In this document: one piece after another, positions 16,404 to 25,038 of the stretch | Layout: the number at the start of each line of letters is the position of its first letter | Position numbering within the stretch: the first letter of the stretch is position 1 | Assembly (NCBI GenBank): GCA_021776655.1 | Contig: JAJFFK010000040.1 | Span: 1 to 64,000 of the forward strand | Reading direction: 5' to 3' | DNA length: 64,000 nucleotides | From: Henriciella sp. | GTDB lineage: Bacteria; Pseudomonadota; Alphaproteobacteria; Caulobacterales; Hyphomonadaceae | Made by a program: the position numbers and the translations under genes | The notes under the pieces: model-generated | What the model saw: the letters and a program-made list of their open reading frames with translations, nothing else | What the model was told of the DNA's origin: nothing | Databases searched by the model: none

Positions 16404-17951
16404 TCAAGGCCGTACGGAAAAACCGGTAGGTCCGGTCAAAGCTGGCAATAATGGCTGCACACGGTCAATCCAGCGACACAGCATCTGCCGCGTGTCACGC
16501 GGGTCAATCAAGTCATGCACCGATAGCGCTTCAGCACGCGGAAAAGGCGACTGGCGCGCGGCCAGCATCTCTTCGAGTTCTCGGCGTTTGGCGTCAGGAT
16601 CAGGTGCAGCAGCGATCTCACGGCGAAACGCGATGGCGACCCCGCCCTCAACTGGCAGCGGTCCGCTTTCTGCTGACGGCCAGGCCAGCACCAGGCTGTC
16701 AGGCCCGTAATGGGCCGCTTGGGCCACACCGAAAGAGCGCCGCACCATAACCGAAGCCCATGGTACGGTCGTAAGGGCGGCGGTTAGAACGGCGGTGGAG
16801 CCATGCCGGATCGTCGCCTCTTTTTCCGCTTTGCTGCCAATCATGAAGCCGGGTTCGTCCACGAAACTAATGATTGGCAGGGTGAACGTCTCGCACAATT
16901 CCATGAAGCGACGCGCCTTGTGCGCGCCATCAGCTGTCATCGAGCCAGCCAAATGGCGACCATCATTGGCCCAGATGCCGACCGGCTGTCCATTCAGGCG
17001 CGCCAGACCGGTAATTTGCGAGCGACCATAGCCTTTGCCCATTTCGAAGAAGCTGCCCTGATCGAGGATCAGCTCAAGACCTTTGCGCATATCAAAGGCG
17101 CGACGGCGATCACGCGGGACCAGATCAACCAGTGCGTCCTCACGCCGGTCGACCCGATCATCGCAAGCGCTCACCGGCGCTGTCGACCAGACATTATCCG
17201 GCATATAGGTCAGGAACTGACGGATCTGCACCAGGCATTCACGCTCCTCCTCAGCGCCATTGTCGACGGTACCATTCTTGGTATGAATCTGCGCGCCGCC
17301 AAGCTCATCCTTGGTTTTCTTTTCGCCCATTGCCCGCTCCACCACAGCCGGCCCAGCGGTCAGAACTTGCGCGGTCGATTTCGACATCACCGAGAAATGC
17401 GACGACACCAGCCGCCCGGCGGGTAGACCAGCCACCGCGCCCATTGCGGCGGCGGCAACCGGCACCTGCGCCATGCATTGCGCAACCGATTTGAACCGGG
17501 CGCGATCGAAGACCGGGCTTGGCAGGCTCGGACCACCTGCTCCGCCAACACTGCCGCCTGCACCTTCGTGCAAACGCACCAGCGGGACACGGTATTTCAG
17601 CGCCACATCCTCTGTATAGATGCTTTTGCGCAGACCTGCCGCCGATGGCGAGCCGCCTTTCATTGTGAAGTCTTCACCGCCGACAACCACGCGCCGGCCA
17701 TTGATCTTGCCAAACCCAAGCACGAAATTGGCTGGCGAGAAATTTAGCAATTCGCCATTCTCACCGCGCGTCGACACCCCTGCGCCGGGTCCGATTTCGT
17801 CGAACGAGCCATCATCCAGCAGAGCGTCAATACGCTCGCGCACGCTCAATTTGCCCTTGGCGTGCTGGCGCGCAATCGCCGCCTCGCCGCCCTGACGCAA
17901 AGCAAGGGTTTTGCGTCGGCGAATCTCATCTATTTCAGGTTGCCAGCTCAT
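16404..17951 (-). CDS. Acyl-CoA carboxylase carboxyltransferase subunit
   Basis: Both crotonase-fold halves of a biotin-dependent carboxyltransferase are present: an N-terminal half with GEDFTMKGGS and HEGAGGSVGG, and a C-terminal half with ISFVDEPGFMIGSKAEKEATIRHG. This is the propionyl-/methylcrotonyl-/acetyl-CoA carboxylase beta type; the acyl substrate is not evident. The ATG at 17951 starts MSWQPEIDEIRRR, the common N-terminus of the family; an in-frame ATG at 18083 would add 44 unlikely residues. It is paired with a small biotin carrier but no biotin carboxylase in the window. Confidence 0.9.
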   Translation of the reverse strand: MSWQPEIDEIRRRKTLALRQGGEAAIARQHAKGKLSVRERIDALLDDGSFDEIGPGAGVSTRGENGELLNFSPANFVLGFGKINGRRVVVGGEDFTMKGGSPSAAGLRKSIYTEDVALKYRVPLVRLHEGAGGSVGGAGGPSLPSPVFDRARFKSVAQCMAQVPVAAAAMGAVAGLPAGRLVSSHFSVMSKSTAQVLTAGPAVVERAMGEKKTKDELGGAQIHTKNGTVDNGAEEERECLVQIRQFLTYMPDNVWSTAPVSACDDRVDRREDALVDLVPRDRRRAFDMRKGLELILDQGSFFEMGKGYGRSQITGLARLNGQPVGIWANDGRHLAGSMTADGAHKARRFMELCETFTLPIISFVDEPGFMIGSKAEKEATIRHGSTAVLTAALTTVPWASVMVRRSFGVAQAAHYGPDSLVLAWPSAESGPLPVEGGVAIAFRREIAAAPDPDAKRRELEEMLAARQSPFPRAEALSVHDLIDPRDTRQMLCRWIDRVQPLLPALTGPTGFSVRP

Positions 17952-18095
17952 GCCTGCATTTGCTCGGCTGGCTTGGCGTTTGTCAACGGGTCCCGCAGGG
18001 TCGCCAGACCGATACGGCGGCAATGCACTAATCAGCGCTTCATCATGTGAGCTAATGCCTGCTTTTTGGTCAGGAGGAGGCATAACTCAAACCAG

Positions 18096-18190
18096 CCTCA
18101 TCCTGGACCTGTCGAAGGATAAAGCCGGGCTCACCGGTCTTCGACGGCTGGTCTCGGTGGCCCTCGCCCTTCGACAGGCTCAGGATGAGG
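18096..18190. repeat. Inverted pair of the 23-base dispersed repeat
   Basis: 18096-18118 and 18168-18190 are inverted copies of the unit also found at 1457-1479. The right copy is identical to it; the left differs at about three positions. They lie in the space between the DUF885 and carboxyltransferase genes and could fold into a long hairpin. Confidence 0.8.
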
Positions 18191-18240
18191 GACGAGGAGA
18201 GTTTTGCCCGTTCTGACGCCGAAAGCAGCCTAAGCCGTGA

Positions 18241-20145
18241 TTACCCCGCTTTGACGCCCGCCACCCAGTCATGCACGCGGCGCTCAAGGATATCGAGTGG
18301 TAGCGCGCCGCCGCCGAGAACCGTGTCGTGGAAAGCGCGGATATCGAACCCGTCACCCAGCTCAGCCTCGGCATAGCGGCGCAGCTCCTGAATCTTCAAC
18401 ATCCCGATCTTGTAGCTCGTGGCCTGTCCCGGCAGAACGATATAGCGCCGCACTTCGGAACGGGCCTGGGCTTCTGGCGCGGCCGTATTGGCGAGGAAAT
18501 AATCAATTGCCTGCTGCTCGGTCCAGCCTTTTGAATGCAAGCCGGTATCAACCACAAGCCGCACCGCGCGCCAAATTTCAGAGCCCAGACGACCAAATTC
18601 CGAGAGCGGGTCTTCAAACGTGCCCGGCATCTCTTTGGCCAGCCATTCTGAGTACAGTCCCCAACCTTCTGAATAGGCGGTGAAGCCAACTTGCGTGCGG
18701 AAGGTTGGAAGACCTTCCAACTCTTGCGCAATCGAGATCTGCATATGGTGACCCGGCAGTCCCTCATGATAGGCGATGACTTCAAGCTCGCGCTTCGGCA
18801 TCGCGCTCATATCAAGCAGATGCGCGTAATAGATGCCCGGGCGTGAGCCATCCGGTGTGCCGCTGAAATAATGCTGCGCCGCACCTGCCTGCTCACGGAA
18901 GGATTCAACCCGTTTGACCACCAGATCAGCCTTGGGCAGCATCCCGAAATAGTTTGGCAGCTCGGCTTTGATCTTGTCGATCGCGGCAGTGGCATCTTCG
19001 ATATAACCGAGCCGACCTTCATCTGTGTTTGGGTAGTAAAGCCGCTCATCATCCTTATTGTCACGCAAGTAAGCGAAGAATTCAGACAATGTGCCATCAA
19101 ACCCGAACTCAGTCTTGATCAGCTCCATTTCGCCGCGCAGGCGCGTGACTTCTGCCAAACCAATTTCGTGAATTTCGTCGGCCGTCAGTGTTGTTGTCGT
19201 CTGATTGGCGAGACGTTCATTGTAGAACGCCATGCCATTTGGCAGTGAACCAACACCGCTGGCGACCTCGGTTGCGTTGACCTGATCTTCCACCTGCCAA
19301 GCGATCAGACGCTCATAGGCAGGTTGCCAGTCACTGATCAGTGCTGCCTCGATGTCCGCCGTCAGTTGATCGGCTTTGGCCTGATCAATTGTTTCAGCTT
19401 CCAGCAAACCAGAAATCTTGGTCTGTGCATCGGCCCAGATCGCGCTGTCCTCGCCGCTATCATCGAACGGTGCGCCGGTAATGATCTTTTGCGCCGACTC
19501 AAGCACCGACTCAAAGGCGAAATATGGCGGGTGAACGCCGGTCGCGGCGTTGGCCTTTGACAGGACAACCAACTGATCAAGCGCACGCGAGGCACCGCTG
19601 ATCCGGCTAAGATAATTGTCCATGTCCTCGCCGTCCTCGACCACGTGAAATGCGATCAATAGTTGCGGGAAGAAGCCGTGAATCGCGCCCATCTGCTCGA
19701 ACGTGTAGCCATTGGTATTGTACAGGTCTGACGCCTCAGCCTGGGCCAGCATGTAATCAGAGATATCCCACGAGGTTTTCGCCTCTGCGGTCAGCTTGTC
19801 ATAGTCAAAATTGGCATGCATTTCGGTGTTGGCTGCGCGCGTCCAGTCCAGCTGCGCCGCCTGCGCTTCGGCTGAGACGTCGTCAATCTTGTCCTGATCA
19901 GTATCGCGACCAAGGAACGTCTTCTGGATTGGGCTAAAGTCGAGCGATTCTTCAAACTTAGCCTCGAAGAATTCATTTATCCGTGCGGTTTCAGCGGCGA
20001 TATCTTCAGCTGTCGGCATCGCTGGCGCTTCAATAATTGCAGGCGGGGTCTCAACCTCAACCGCTGGCGGCGCTTCGTGCGGCAATATGGTTTCACAACC
20101 GGTTAGAACGAAAATTGTGGCAAGGGCGGTAAGCGTGGTGCGCAT
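18241..20145 (-). CDS. DUF885-family lipoprotein, putative metallopeptidase
   Basis: 634-residue exported lipoprotein (lipobox LTGC). The DUF885 region has the zinc-binding HEGLPGHH motif, with downstream YSEGWGLYSEWL likely giving the third ligand. Family members are thought to be zinc peptidases of the outer envelope; the substrate is unknown. The linker after the lipobox is rich in Pro, Ala and Glu. The gene stands alone on the minus strand. Confidence 0.88.
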   Translation of the reverse strand: MRTTLTALATIFVLTGCETILPHEAPPAVEVETPPAIIEAPAMPTAEDIAAETARINEFFEAKFEESLDFSPIQKTFLGRDTDQDKIDDVSAEAQAAQLDWTRAANTEMHANFDYDKLTAEAKTSWDISDYMLAQAEASDLYNTNGYTFEQMGAIHGFFPQLLIAFHVVEDGEDMDNYLSRISGASRALDQLVVLSKANAATGVHPPYFAFESVLESAQKIITGAPFDDSGEDSAIWADAQTKISGLLEAETIDQAKADQLTADIEAALISDWQPAYERLIAWQVEDQVNATEVASGVGSLPNGMAFYNERLANQTTTTLTADEIHEIGLAEVTRLRGEMELIKTEFGFDGTLSEFFAYLRDNKDDERLYYPNTDEGRLGYIEDATAAIDKIKAELPNYFGMLPKADLVVKRVESFREQAGAAQHYFSGTPDGSRPGIYYAHLLDMSAMPKRELEVIAYHEGLPGHHMQISIAQELEGLPTFRTQVGFTAYSEGWGLYSEWLAKEMPGTFEDPLSEFGRLGSEIWRAVRLVVDTGLHSKGWTEQQAIDYFLANTAAPEAQARSEVRRYIVLPGQATSYKIGMLKIQELRRYAEAELGDGFDIRAFHDTVLGGGALPLDILERRVHDWVAGVKAG

Positions 20146-20310
20146 GATCGGTAAGTCCTCAGCTGGTCTTTATCGGTAGTCGGCAATGAGCAGATTTTAC
20201 CCTTTTGAGCAAGCCTGAGCGGGGATTTTTGCCTAGAATTTCACGAATCGCGCGCCCATCTTGGCGTCCAGACGCCTGTGATCGCTTGGATTTATGCCTC
20301 CACTAATGTC

Positions 20311-20694
20311 TTAAGCATAACTAACCACCTCATATTCAATCCCGTCATGATCGTGGAAATAGAAGCGCGCACCGGGGTCATAGACTTGGTGGCTATGGGT
20401 CGCGATCCCTGCCGCTTTGACGCGCGCTTCAGTGGCATCAAGGTCATCGACCAGAATGCCGAGATGATTGACCGCACCGATAAGCTGATAGGACTCATTG
20501 TTCGGCTTTTTGGCGGTGCCCGGTGAGTAAAGAGCAACATAGCCGGTCTCGGTTCCGACATGGACGGAAAATCCAGTACTTAGTGACGGTCCCTGCCAGC
20601 GGATTTTCCAGTCAAACAGCTCGCACAGCATTTGCGCCGTTCGCTTGGGGTCGGCGACAGTCATGTTCACATGCTCAAATATGCCTTGTGTCAT
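20311..20694 (-). CDS. VOC-family (glyoxalase-like) protein, SoxR-controlled
   Basis: 127-residue vicinal-oxygen-chelate fold with two beta-alpha-beta modules (FEHVNMTVADP; AVNHLGILVDDLDATEARVKAAG). The C-terminal FYFHDHDGIEYEVVSY carries likely metal residues. The start has AGGAG six bases upstream. The reaction is unknown; such proteins include glyoxalases, resistance proteins and dioxygenases. A near-canonical SoxR promoter lies just upstream (20735-20765), and soxR is divergent, so induction by redox-cycling agents is likely. Confidence 0.88.
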   Translation of the reverse strand: MTQGIFEHVNMTVADPKRTAQMLCELFDWKIRWQGPSLSTGFSVHVGTETGYVALYSPGTAKKPNNESYQLIGAVNHLGILVDDLDATEARVKAAGIATHSHQVYDPGARFYFHDHDGIEYEVVSYA

Positions 20695-20734
20695 ATCAGG
20701 CTCCTTTTGCCTTTGGGTTTAAGTTGACACGTGA

Positions 20735-20765
20735 CGTATAATTTCTAAACTTAACTTGAGGTCAA
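20735..20765 (-). promoter_or_regulatory. SoxR-type promoter and operator
   Basis: On the minus strand: TTGACC (-35), exactly 19 bases, then TATACG (-10). The overlong 19-base spacer is the hallmark of MerR-family activation. The spacer region includes CCTCAAGTTAAGTTTAG, whose left half is the same as the enterobacterial soxS operator CCTCAAGTTAACTTGAGG as I recall it. It drives the VOC gene and faces soxR. Confidence 0.8.
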
Positions 20766-20820
20766 GGTTTATTTTTACCCTACTGAACCTTTCTGCCTTA
20801 GGTGGAAATACTCTCAGGCT

Positions 20821-20895
20821 GCGACTGCTGCCCGGCGCTAATGCGCCGCGCCCGTGCCGGCCGTCGCGAAACGAGGAATAGCCGTGAGCGAAAAC
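20821..20895 (+). repeat. REP-like repeat, copy 2
   Basis: Second copy of the unit at 15942-16008, with the hairpin core CGGCGCTAATGCGCCG, CGCCCGTGC and CCGTGAGCGAAAAC. It lies between the SoxR promoter and soxR. An inverted copy lies on the far side of soxR. Confidence 0.7.
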
Positions 20896-20949
20896 AAATC
20901 AGACTGTCTGCGTGAGCAACGGCAAACCGTCCAGAAAGAGAGAACTAGA

Positions 20950-21396
20950 ATGAAAATCGGCTTATCTATTGGCGATCTGGCGGCACGCACAGGGCTGTCT
21001 GTGTCGGCCATCCGGTTCTATGAAACGCGCGGACTGGTCACACCAGACCGTAATGCCGGGGGCCAGAGGCGATTCGAACGCTCCGATATTCGCCGCCTGT
21101 CCTTTGTTATGATTGCCCAGCAAATGGGCTTCACGATTGACCAGATCGCCGGCTTGCTCAAATCCTTGCCTGCCGGGCGCACACCGACGCAAGCTGATTG
21201 GACCCGGATTAGCAAACAGTTTCGCAAAACGCTGGATAACCGGATCGCCGTCCTGACCCGTATGCGGGACAATCTCGATGGCTGTATCGGTTGCGGCTGC
21301 CTGTCATTGAAGAAATGCCAGCTCTACAACCGCGACGACAAGGCCAAGGCGTTGGGGGCTGGGCCACGCTACATATTGGACGCGCGCACCGATTGA
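20950..21396 (+). CDS. soxR: Redox-sensitive transcriptional activator SoxR
   Basis: MerR-family regulator with N-terminal DNA-binding domain (IGDLAARTGLSVSAIRFYETRGL) and a dimer helix. The C-terminal [2Fe-2S] cluster site CIGCGCLSLKKC has exactly the SoxR spacing C-x2-C-x-C-x5-C. The ATG at 20950 gives the standard length of 148 residues; upstream in-frame starts run through repeat DNA. It is divergent from its probable target, the VOC gene. The gene is bracketed by inverted copies of a REP-like repeat. Confidence 0.95.
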   Translation: MKIGLSIGDLAARTGLSVSAIRFYETRGLVTPDRNAGGQRRFERSDIRRLSFVMIAQQMGFTIDQIAGLLKSLPAGRTPTQADWTRISKQFRKTLDNRIAVLTRMRDNLDGCIGCGCLSLKKCQLYNRDDKAKALGAGPRYILDARTD

Positions 21397-21450
21397 GGCG
21401 TTGCGCGTATATATGCCGTTATATGCCGTTCCGAACGTGTAGCGCTCTGG

Positions 21451-21523
21451 TTTTCGCTCGCGGCTGTTTCTCAGCTGAAGCTGAGAGCCTCGCGCGGGCG
21501 CGGCGCATTAGCGCCGGGTCGCG
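21451..21523 (-). repeat. REP-like repeat, copy 3 (inverted)
   Basis: On the minus strand it reads GCGACCCGGCGCTAATGCG, CGCGCCCGCGC, an extra hairpin (CTCAGCTTCAGCTGAG), then GCCGCGAGCGAAAA. Same family as 15942-16008 and 20821-20895. Just before it, ATATGCCGTT occurs twice in tandem (21411-21430). Confidence 0.65.
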
Positions 21524-21571
21524 CTTGCGACCGGGGGCGTACATTGTTCATCACCGGGCCGCGAGATCACC

Positions 21572-22939
21572 CTAAGCATAGCGTTTTTCGACCATCGCCC
21601 ACATTGCCCGCAGGCCACACGCAGCGCCGCCTTCCGGGCGACCATATTTGCTCATGCGCCAAGCCCAGATATCAAGATGCACCCAGCGCGATGCATCGAC
21701 GAATTGTTTGAGAAACATCGCCGCAGTAATTGACCCGGCCATGCCGCTAGAAGCGCTATTGACCAGATCAGCAATTGGGCTTTTCAGCATTGACAGATAT
21801 GGGTCCCAAAGCGGCATACGCCAAGCCGGATCGCCGCTGCTTTGAGCGCCGGCCAAAATCGCCTGCGCCAGTGCCTCATCATCGGTATAGAAGGGGGCAA
21901 GGTCAGGCCCAAGCGCAACCCGGGCCGCGCCGGTCAGGGTCGCAAAATCAATCAATAGATCAGGGTCACTTTCACTCGCACGCGCGAGTGCATCACCAAG
22001 GATCAGCCGTCCTTCGGCATCGGTATTGTCAATCTCAACACTCAAGCCCTTGCGGCTGCTCAAGACGTCACCGGGCCGAAATGCGTTGCCTGAAATCGCG
22101 TTTTCAACCGCTGGCACATAGAGTTTGAGGTGGACGGGAAGGTTCGCCGCCATGACCAGACCGGCCAGCGCAATCGCGTGCGCCGATCCGCCCATATCCT
22201 TCTTCATCAGGCGCATCGAACTGCCAGTCTTGAGGTTCAAACCGCCCGTATCAAACGCGACGCCCTTGCCGACAATTGCCAGTTCCGGTGCGGTCTCATC
22301 GCCCCAGCTCAACTCCAGAAACCGGGGTTCCTGCTGCGCAGCGCGGCCAACCGCATGAACCATTGGGTAATTGGCCTCCAGAAGTGCGTCGCCAAGCGTG
22401 GTCTCAAGGGTTGCGCCATGCTGCTTGGCAAGATCGCTGATGACCGCCTGAATACTGTTTGGCCCCATATCTTCTGCCGGGGTGTTGACCATATCGCGCA
22501 GACACGACACAGCCGCTGCCTCACGCCGGATGGCATCGCCTTCAGCCCCTGCCTCAATCACCATACGGGGCGGCGTTGCTGGCTTGGCCAGATAGCGATC
22601 AAACCGATAAGCGCCGTCAATCCAACCCGCCGCAATGTGGGCCATCGGATAGTCGCCATCGCGAGCAATCGCGTAGTCACCATCCGGCAGTTTGGCTGAC
22701 AAAGCTGCGACCGCCAGAGCATCAGTACCTTCGCCTAGTCCGAACAGGACATCGCCAATCGCCCCGTCATCGGCAGCCGAGATCACCATCTGCCCGATTT
22801 TCCCGTCAAATTTGTGGGCCTTTGCCAGCGCTTGCAACGCTGGCGACAGGCCCTTGCCGCTGCGCCATTGCGCCGCCGTGTAAAGGTGAACGCTGGTCGC
22901 TTTGTCGGATGTCGTGATCAGGGCGGGATGTAGGGTCAT
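21572..22939 (-). CDS. Leucyl aminopeptidase family (M17) protein
   Basis: Cytosolic dizinc aminopeptidase. The M17 signature NTDAEGRL, the metal-ligand segment VGKGVAFDTGGLNLKTG and KKDMGGSAHAIALAG are intact. At 455 residues it resembles the shorter alphaproteobacterial M17 group often found beside NlpC/P60 genes, rather than classical PepA. Exact substrate preference is unknown. It stands alone on the minus strand, divergent from the TPR lipoprotein. Confidence 0.92.
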   Translation of the reverse strand: MTLHPALITTSDKATSVHLYTAAQWRSGKGLSPALQALAKAHKFDGKIGQMVISAADDGAIGDVLFGLGEGTDALAVAALSAKLPDGDYAIARDGDYPMAHIAAGWIDGAYRFDRYLAKPATPPRMVIEAGAEGDAIRREAAAVSCLRDMVNTPAEDMGPNSIQAVISDLAKQHGATLETTLGDALLEANYPMVHAVGRAAQQEPRFLELSWGDETAPELAIVGKGVAFDTGGLNLKTGSSMRLMKKDMGGSAHAIALAGLVMAANLPVHLKLYVPAVENAISGNAFRPGDVLSSRKGLSVEIDNTDAEGRLILGDALARASESDPDLLIDFATLTGAARVALGPDLAPFYTDDEALAQAILAGAQSSGDPAWRMPLWDPYLSMLKSPIADLVNSASSGMAGSITAAMFLKQFVDASRWVHLDIWAWRMSKYGRPEGGAACGLRAMWAMVEKRYA

Positions 22940-23040
22940 GAGATTCCGTCACTTGGTTAATTAAATCGCCGCTTTCATTAACCTGTTCTTGACCAGGTAT
23001 GCGGCATGCTAGTGTCTCTTACAGCGCCGGAGCGTCGATA

Positions 23041-24018
23041 ATGTCCAGAGTCATTTTATTTACCCGTATCGTTTCAATCGCGGGTTTGGTAGGCCTTGCA
23101 GGCTGCGCCACCGCGCCGCAAGCTGAACAATCAGCGCAGGTAATGGATGCTTATCAGGCCGCGATTGAAGCCGCTTCACGCCCAGCATCGCCGGAAGAAA
23201 TTTTAGCGGCCGAGCGATCCGATCCACTGACGCGGGCGAGTTTCTGGGCCGAGGAATACCGTAAAGATAGCAGCAATATCGAAACAGCCGTGGCTTTCAT
23301 GCGTGCCTTACGCAGTATTGGTAGTCATGATCGGGTGGTCGAAATCGCTGTTGCCACTGCGCCGATCCATCCTCATAGTTACGAGCTATTCCTCGAGCTT
23401 GGCCGCTCAAAGCTGGCGAATAAACAGCCCGAGGAAGCCGCACAAGCCTTTGTCCGCGCAGCTGATCTCGCCCCACCAAATGAAGCTGCACCTCTAGCAG
23501 CGCTTGGGGTTGCGTTTGACCGGAGTGAAAACCATTCCAAAGCGCAACAGGCCTACAAGCTAGCGCTTGAACGTGATCCAGATCGCGTATCGACGCTCTC
23601 AAATTACGGACTGTCACTGGCGCTAAGCGGTGATCTGAACGGTGCAGAAATGCAGTTACAACGTGCGATATCGCTTCCCGGTGCGGATATGCGTGTGCGC
23701 CAGAATCTTGCACTTGTCCTGGGCCTGCAAGGGCGGTTCGATGAAATGATGGCGATCGATCCAAACGCACCTCAGCTGACTGTGGAGGCCAATCAAAGGG
23801 CCTTGCGCGCGATGATGATACCACAGCGGCGTAATGATAGCTCTGAGCCAGGTCGGGCCACCGAGGCCGAGACCGCTATGCCCGTCGTCGATGAAGCCTT
23901 AATGACGTCTGACGCTATGCCAGCACCGGTCGAAACCGATCCGGACACATTGTCAGGGGCGACACCCGAGCCAAGAGTGGTATTGCGTCCGAAACTGCGC
24001 GGCGCGCAGTCTGGCTAG
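23041..24018 (+). CDS. TPR-repeat lipoprotein, TadD-like
   Basis: Signal peptide with lipobox LAGC, then several TPR units (ELFLELGRSKLANKQPEEAAQAF; AALGVAFDRSENHSKAQQAYKLAL; NYGLSLALSGDLNGAEMQLQRAI). The start at 23041 has GGAG nine bases before it. It converges on the last gene of the pilus operon, and Tad loci usually include a TPR lipoprotein (TadD) that helps place the secretin, so TadD is the likely role. The C-terminal 80 residues look disordered. The TAG stop is the first part of a TAGGGTCAGGACC repeat. Confidence 0.75.
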   Translation: MSRVILFTRIVSIAGLVGLAGCATAPQAEQSAQVMDAYQAAIEAASRPASPEEILAAERSDPLTRASFWAEEYRKDSSNIETAVAFMRALRSIGSHDRVVEIAVATAPIHPHSYELFLELGRSKLANKQPEEAAQAFVRAADLAPPNEAAPLAALGVAFDRSENHSKAQQAYKLALERDPDRVSTLSNYGLSLALSGDLNGAEMQLQRAISLPGADMRVRQNLALVLGLQGRFDEMMAIDPNAPQLTVEANQRALRAMMIPQRRNDSSEPGRATEAETAMPVVDEALMTSDAMPAPVETDPDTLSGATPEPRVVLRPKLRGAQSG

Positions 24019-24028
24019 GGTCAGGACC
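24015..24028 (+). repeat. TAGGGTCAGGACC element end at a stop codon
   Basis: CTAGGGTCAGGACC matches the outer end of the MITE-like element at 16010-16174. Its TAG is the stop codon of the TadD-like gene. No second arm is seen nearby. A GC-rich dyad follows (GCAGGCTGAG...CTCAGCCGCCTGC) and overlaps the tadC stop. Confidence 0.7.
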
Positions 24029-24043
24029 GCAGGCTGAGACGAC

Positions 24044-25027
24044 TCAGCCGCCTGCAGCCTTCTCAGCATTCATCGCTGTGATCTTGATATAAGCAGGTCC
24101 GAGTACGACCAGAAACAAAACCGGCAAGAAGAACAGGATCATCGGCACCGTCAATTTGGCTGGCAGTGCCGCAGCTTTTTGCTCAGCCTCTGACATCCGC
24201 ATGTCGCGGTTTTCCTTCGACATGGTACGCAGGGCATCGCCCAGCGGTGTACCGTAACGCTCACCTTGAATCAGAGCCATCGTGACCGCTTTGACGCCAT
24301 CATGCCCGGTTCTCTTGGCCAGGTTTTCATAGGCCTGTCGGCGCTCGGCCAAATAGGACAATTCAGCAGTGGTGATCTGTAATTCCTCGGCCAGTTCGAC
24401 CGAAGCGGACCCGATCTCTGCGCCAACTTTCGCAAAGGCCATTTCAATCGACATGCCCGATTCGACACAGATCAGCATCATGTCGAGCGCATCTGGAAAG
24501 GCACGCATGATTGATTGCTGGCGCTTTGAGGCGATATTGCCAACGTACATATTGGGTGCGTAGAAGCCCGCCGCTGCACCAAACAGAATCGAGCCGTATT
24601 TCGGAATGGTCGTTAGGTCATGATCATTGACGAAAAAGATATAGAGGAACATCCCAATCGCGCCAACAAAAGGCAGGATGAAGCGGCAGAAATAGAAGAT
24701 CGTCAGCGGTTTCGGCCCGCGTAGACCCGCCTGCTCCAGTTTTGCAGCAATGTTGGGATCTTCCAGGACTTTCTGAAGGTCCAGCCGTTTCGATATCTGG
24801 CTAATCGTGCCCTTCGCTTCGCGCTTCAGGCCCTTCTGCTCAAGTGCGGCGCGACTTGCCCGGCGCAGCTTTTCGCGTTGTGACGTCACCGCTTTCAGAC
24901 GCGTTTCCAGCTTGTCGCCTTTCAATGCAGGCAACATGACGGAGGTGATCGTTGCAAACATAGCAATCGCTGCGAAGATCGAGGCTAAGGAACCTGGGTC
25001 ACTTAAAGATTCAGCAAACGTACTCAT
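24044..25027 (-). CDS. tadC: Tad pilus inner-membrane protein TadC (T2SF domain)
   Basis: Inner-membrane platform protein of the Flp pilus machine. The type II secretion F domain is recognisable (MRAFPDALDMMLICVESGMSIEMAFAKVG; LIQGERYGTPLGDALRTMSKENRDMRMSEAEQKAAALPAK, in part), flanked by hydrophobic segments at the N-terminus, middle and C-terminus. It is the last gene of the operon, eleven bases after tadB, and works with TadB and the CpaF ATPase. Confidence 0.93.
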   Translation of the reverse strand: MSTFAESLSDPGSLASIFAAIAMFATITSVMLPALKGDKLETRLKAVTSQREKLRRASRAALEQKGLKREAKGTISQISKRLDLQKVLEDPNIAAKLEQAGLRGPKPLTIFYFCRFILPFVGAIGMFLYIFFVNDHDLTTIPKYGSILFGAAAGFYAPNMYVGNIASKRQQSIMRAFPDALDMMLICVESGMSIEMAFAKVGAEIGSASVELAEELQITTAELSYLAERRQAYENLAKRTGHDGVKAVTMALIQGERYGTPLGDALRTMSKENRDMRMSEAEQKAAALPAKLTVPMILFFLPVLFLVVLGPAYIKITAMNAEKAAGG

Positions 25028-25038
25028 TATCGCATCCT

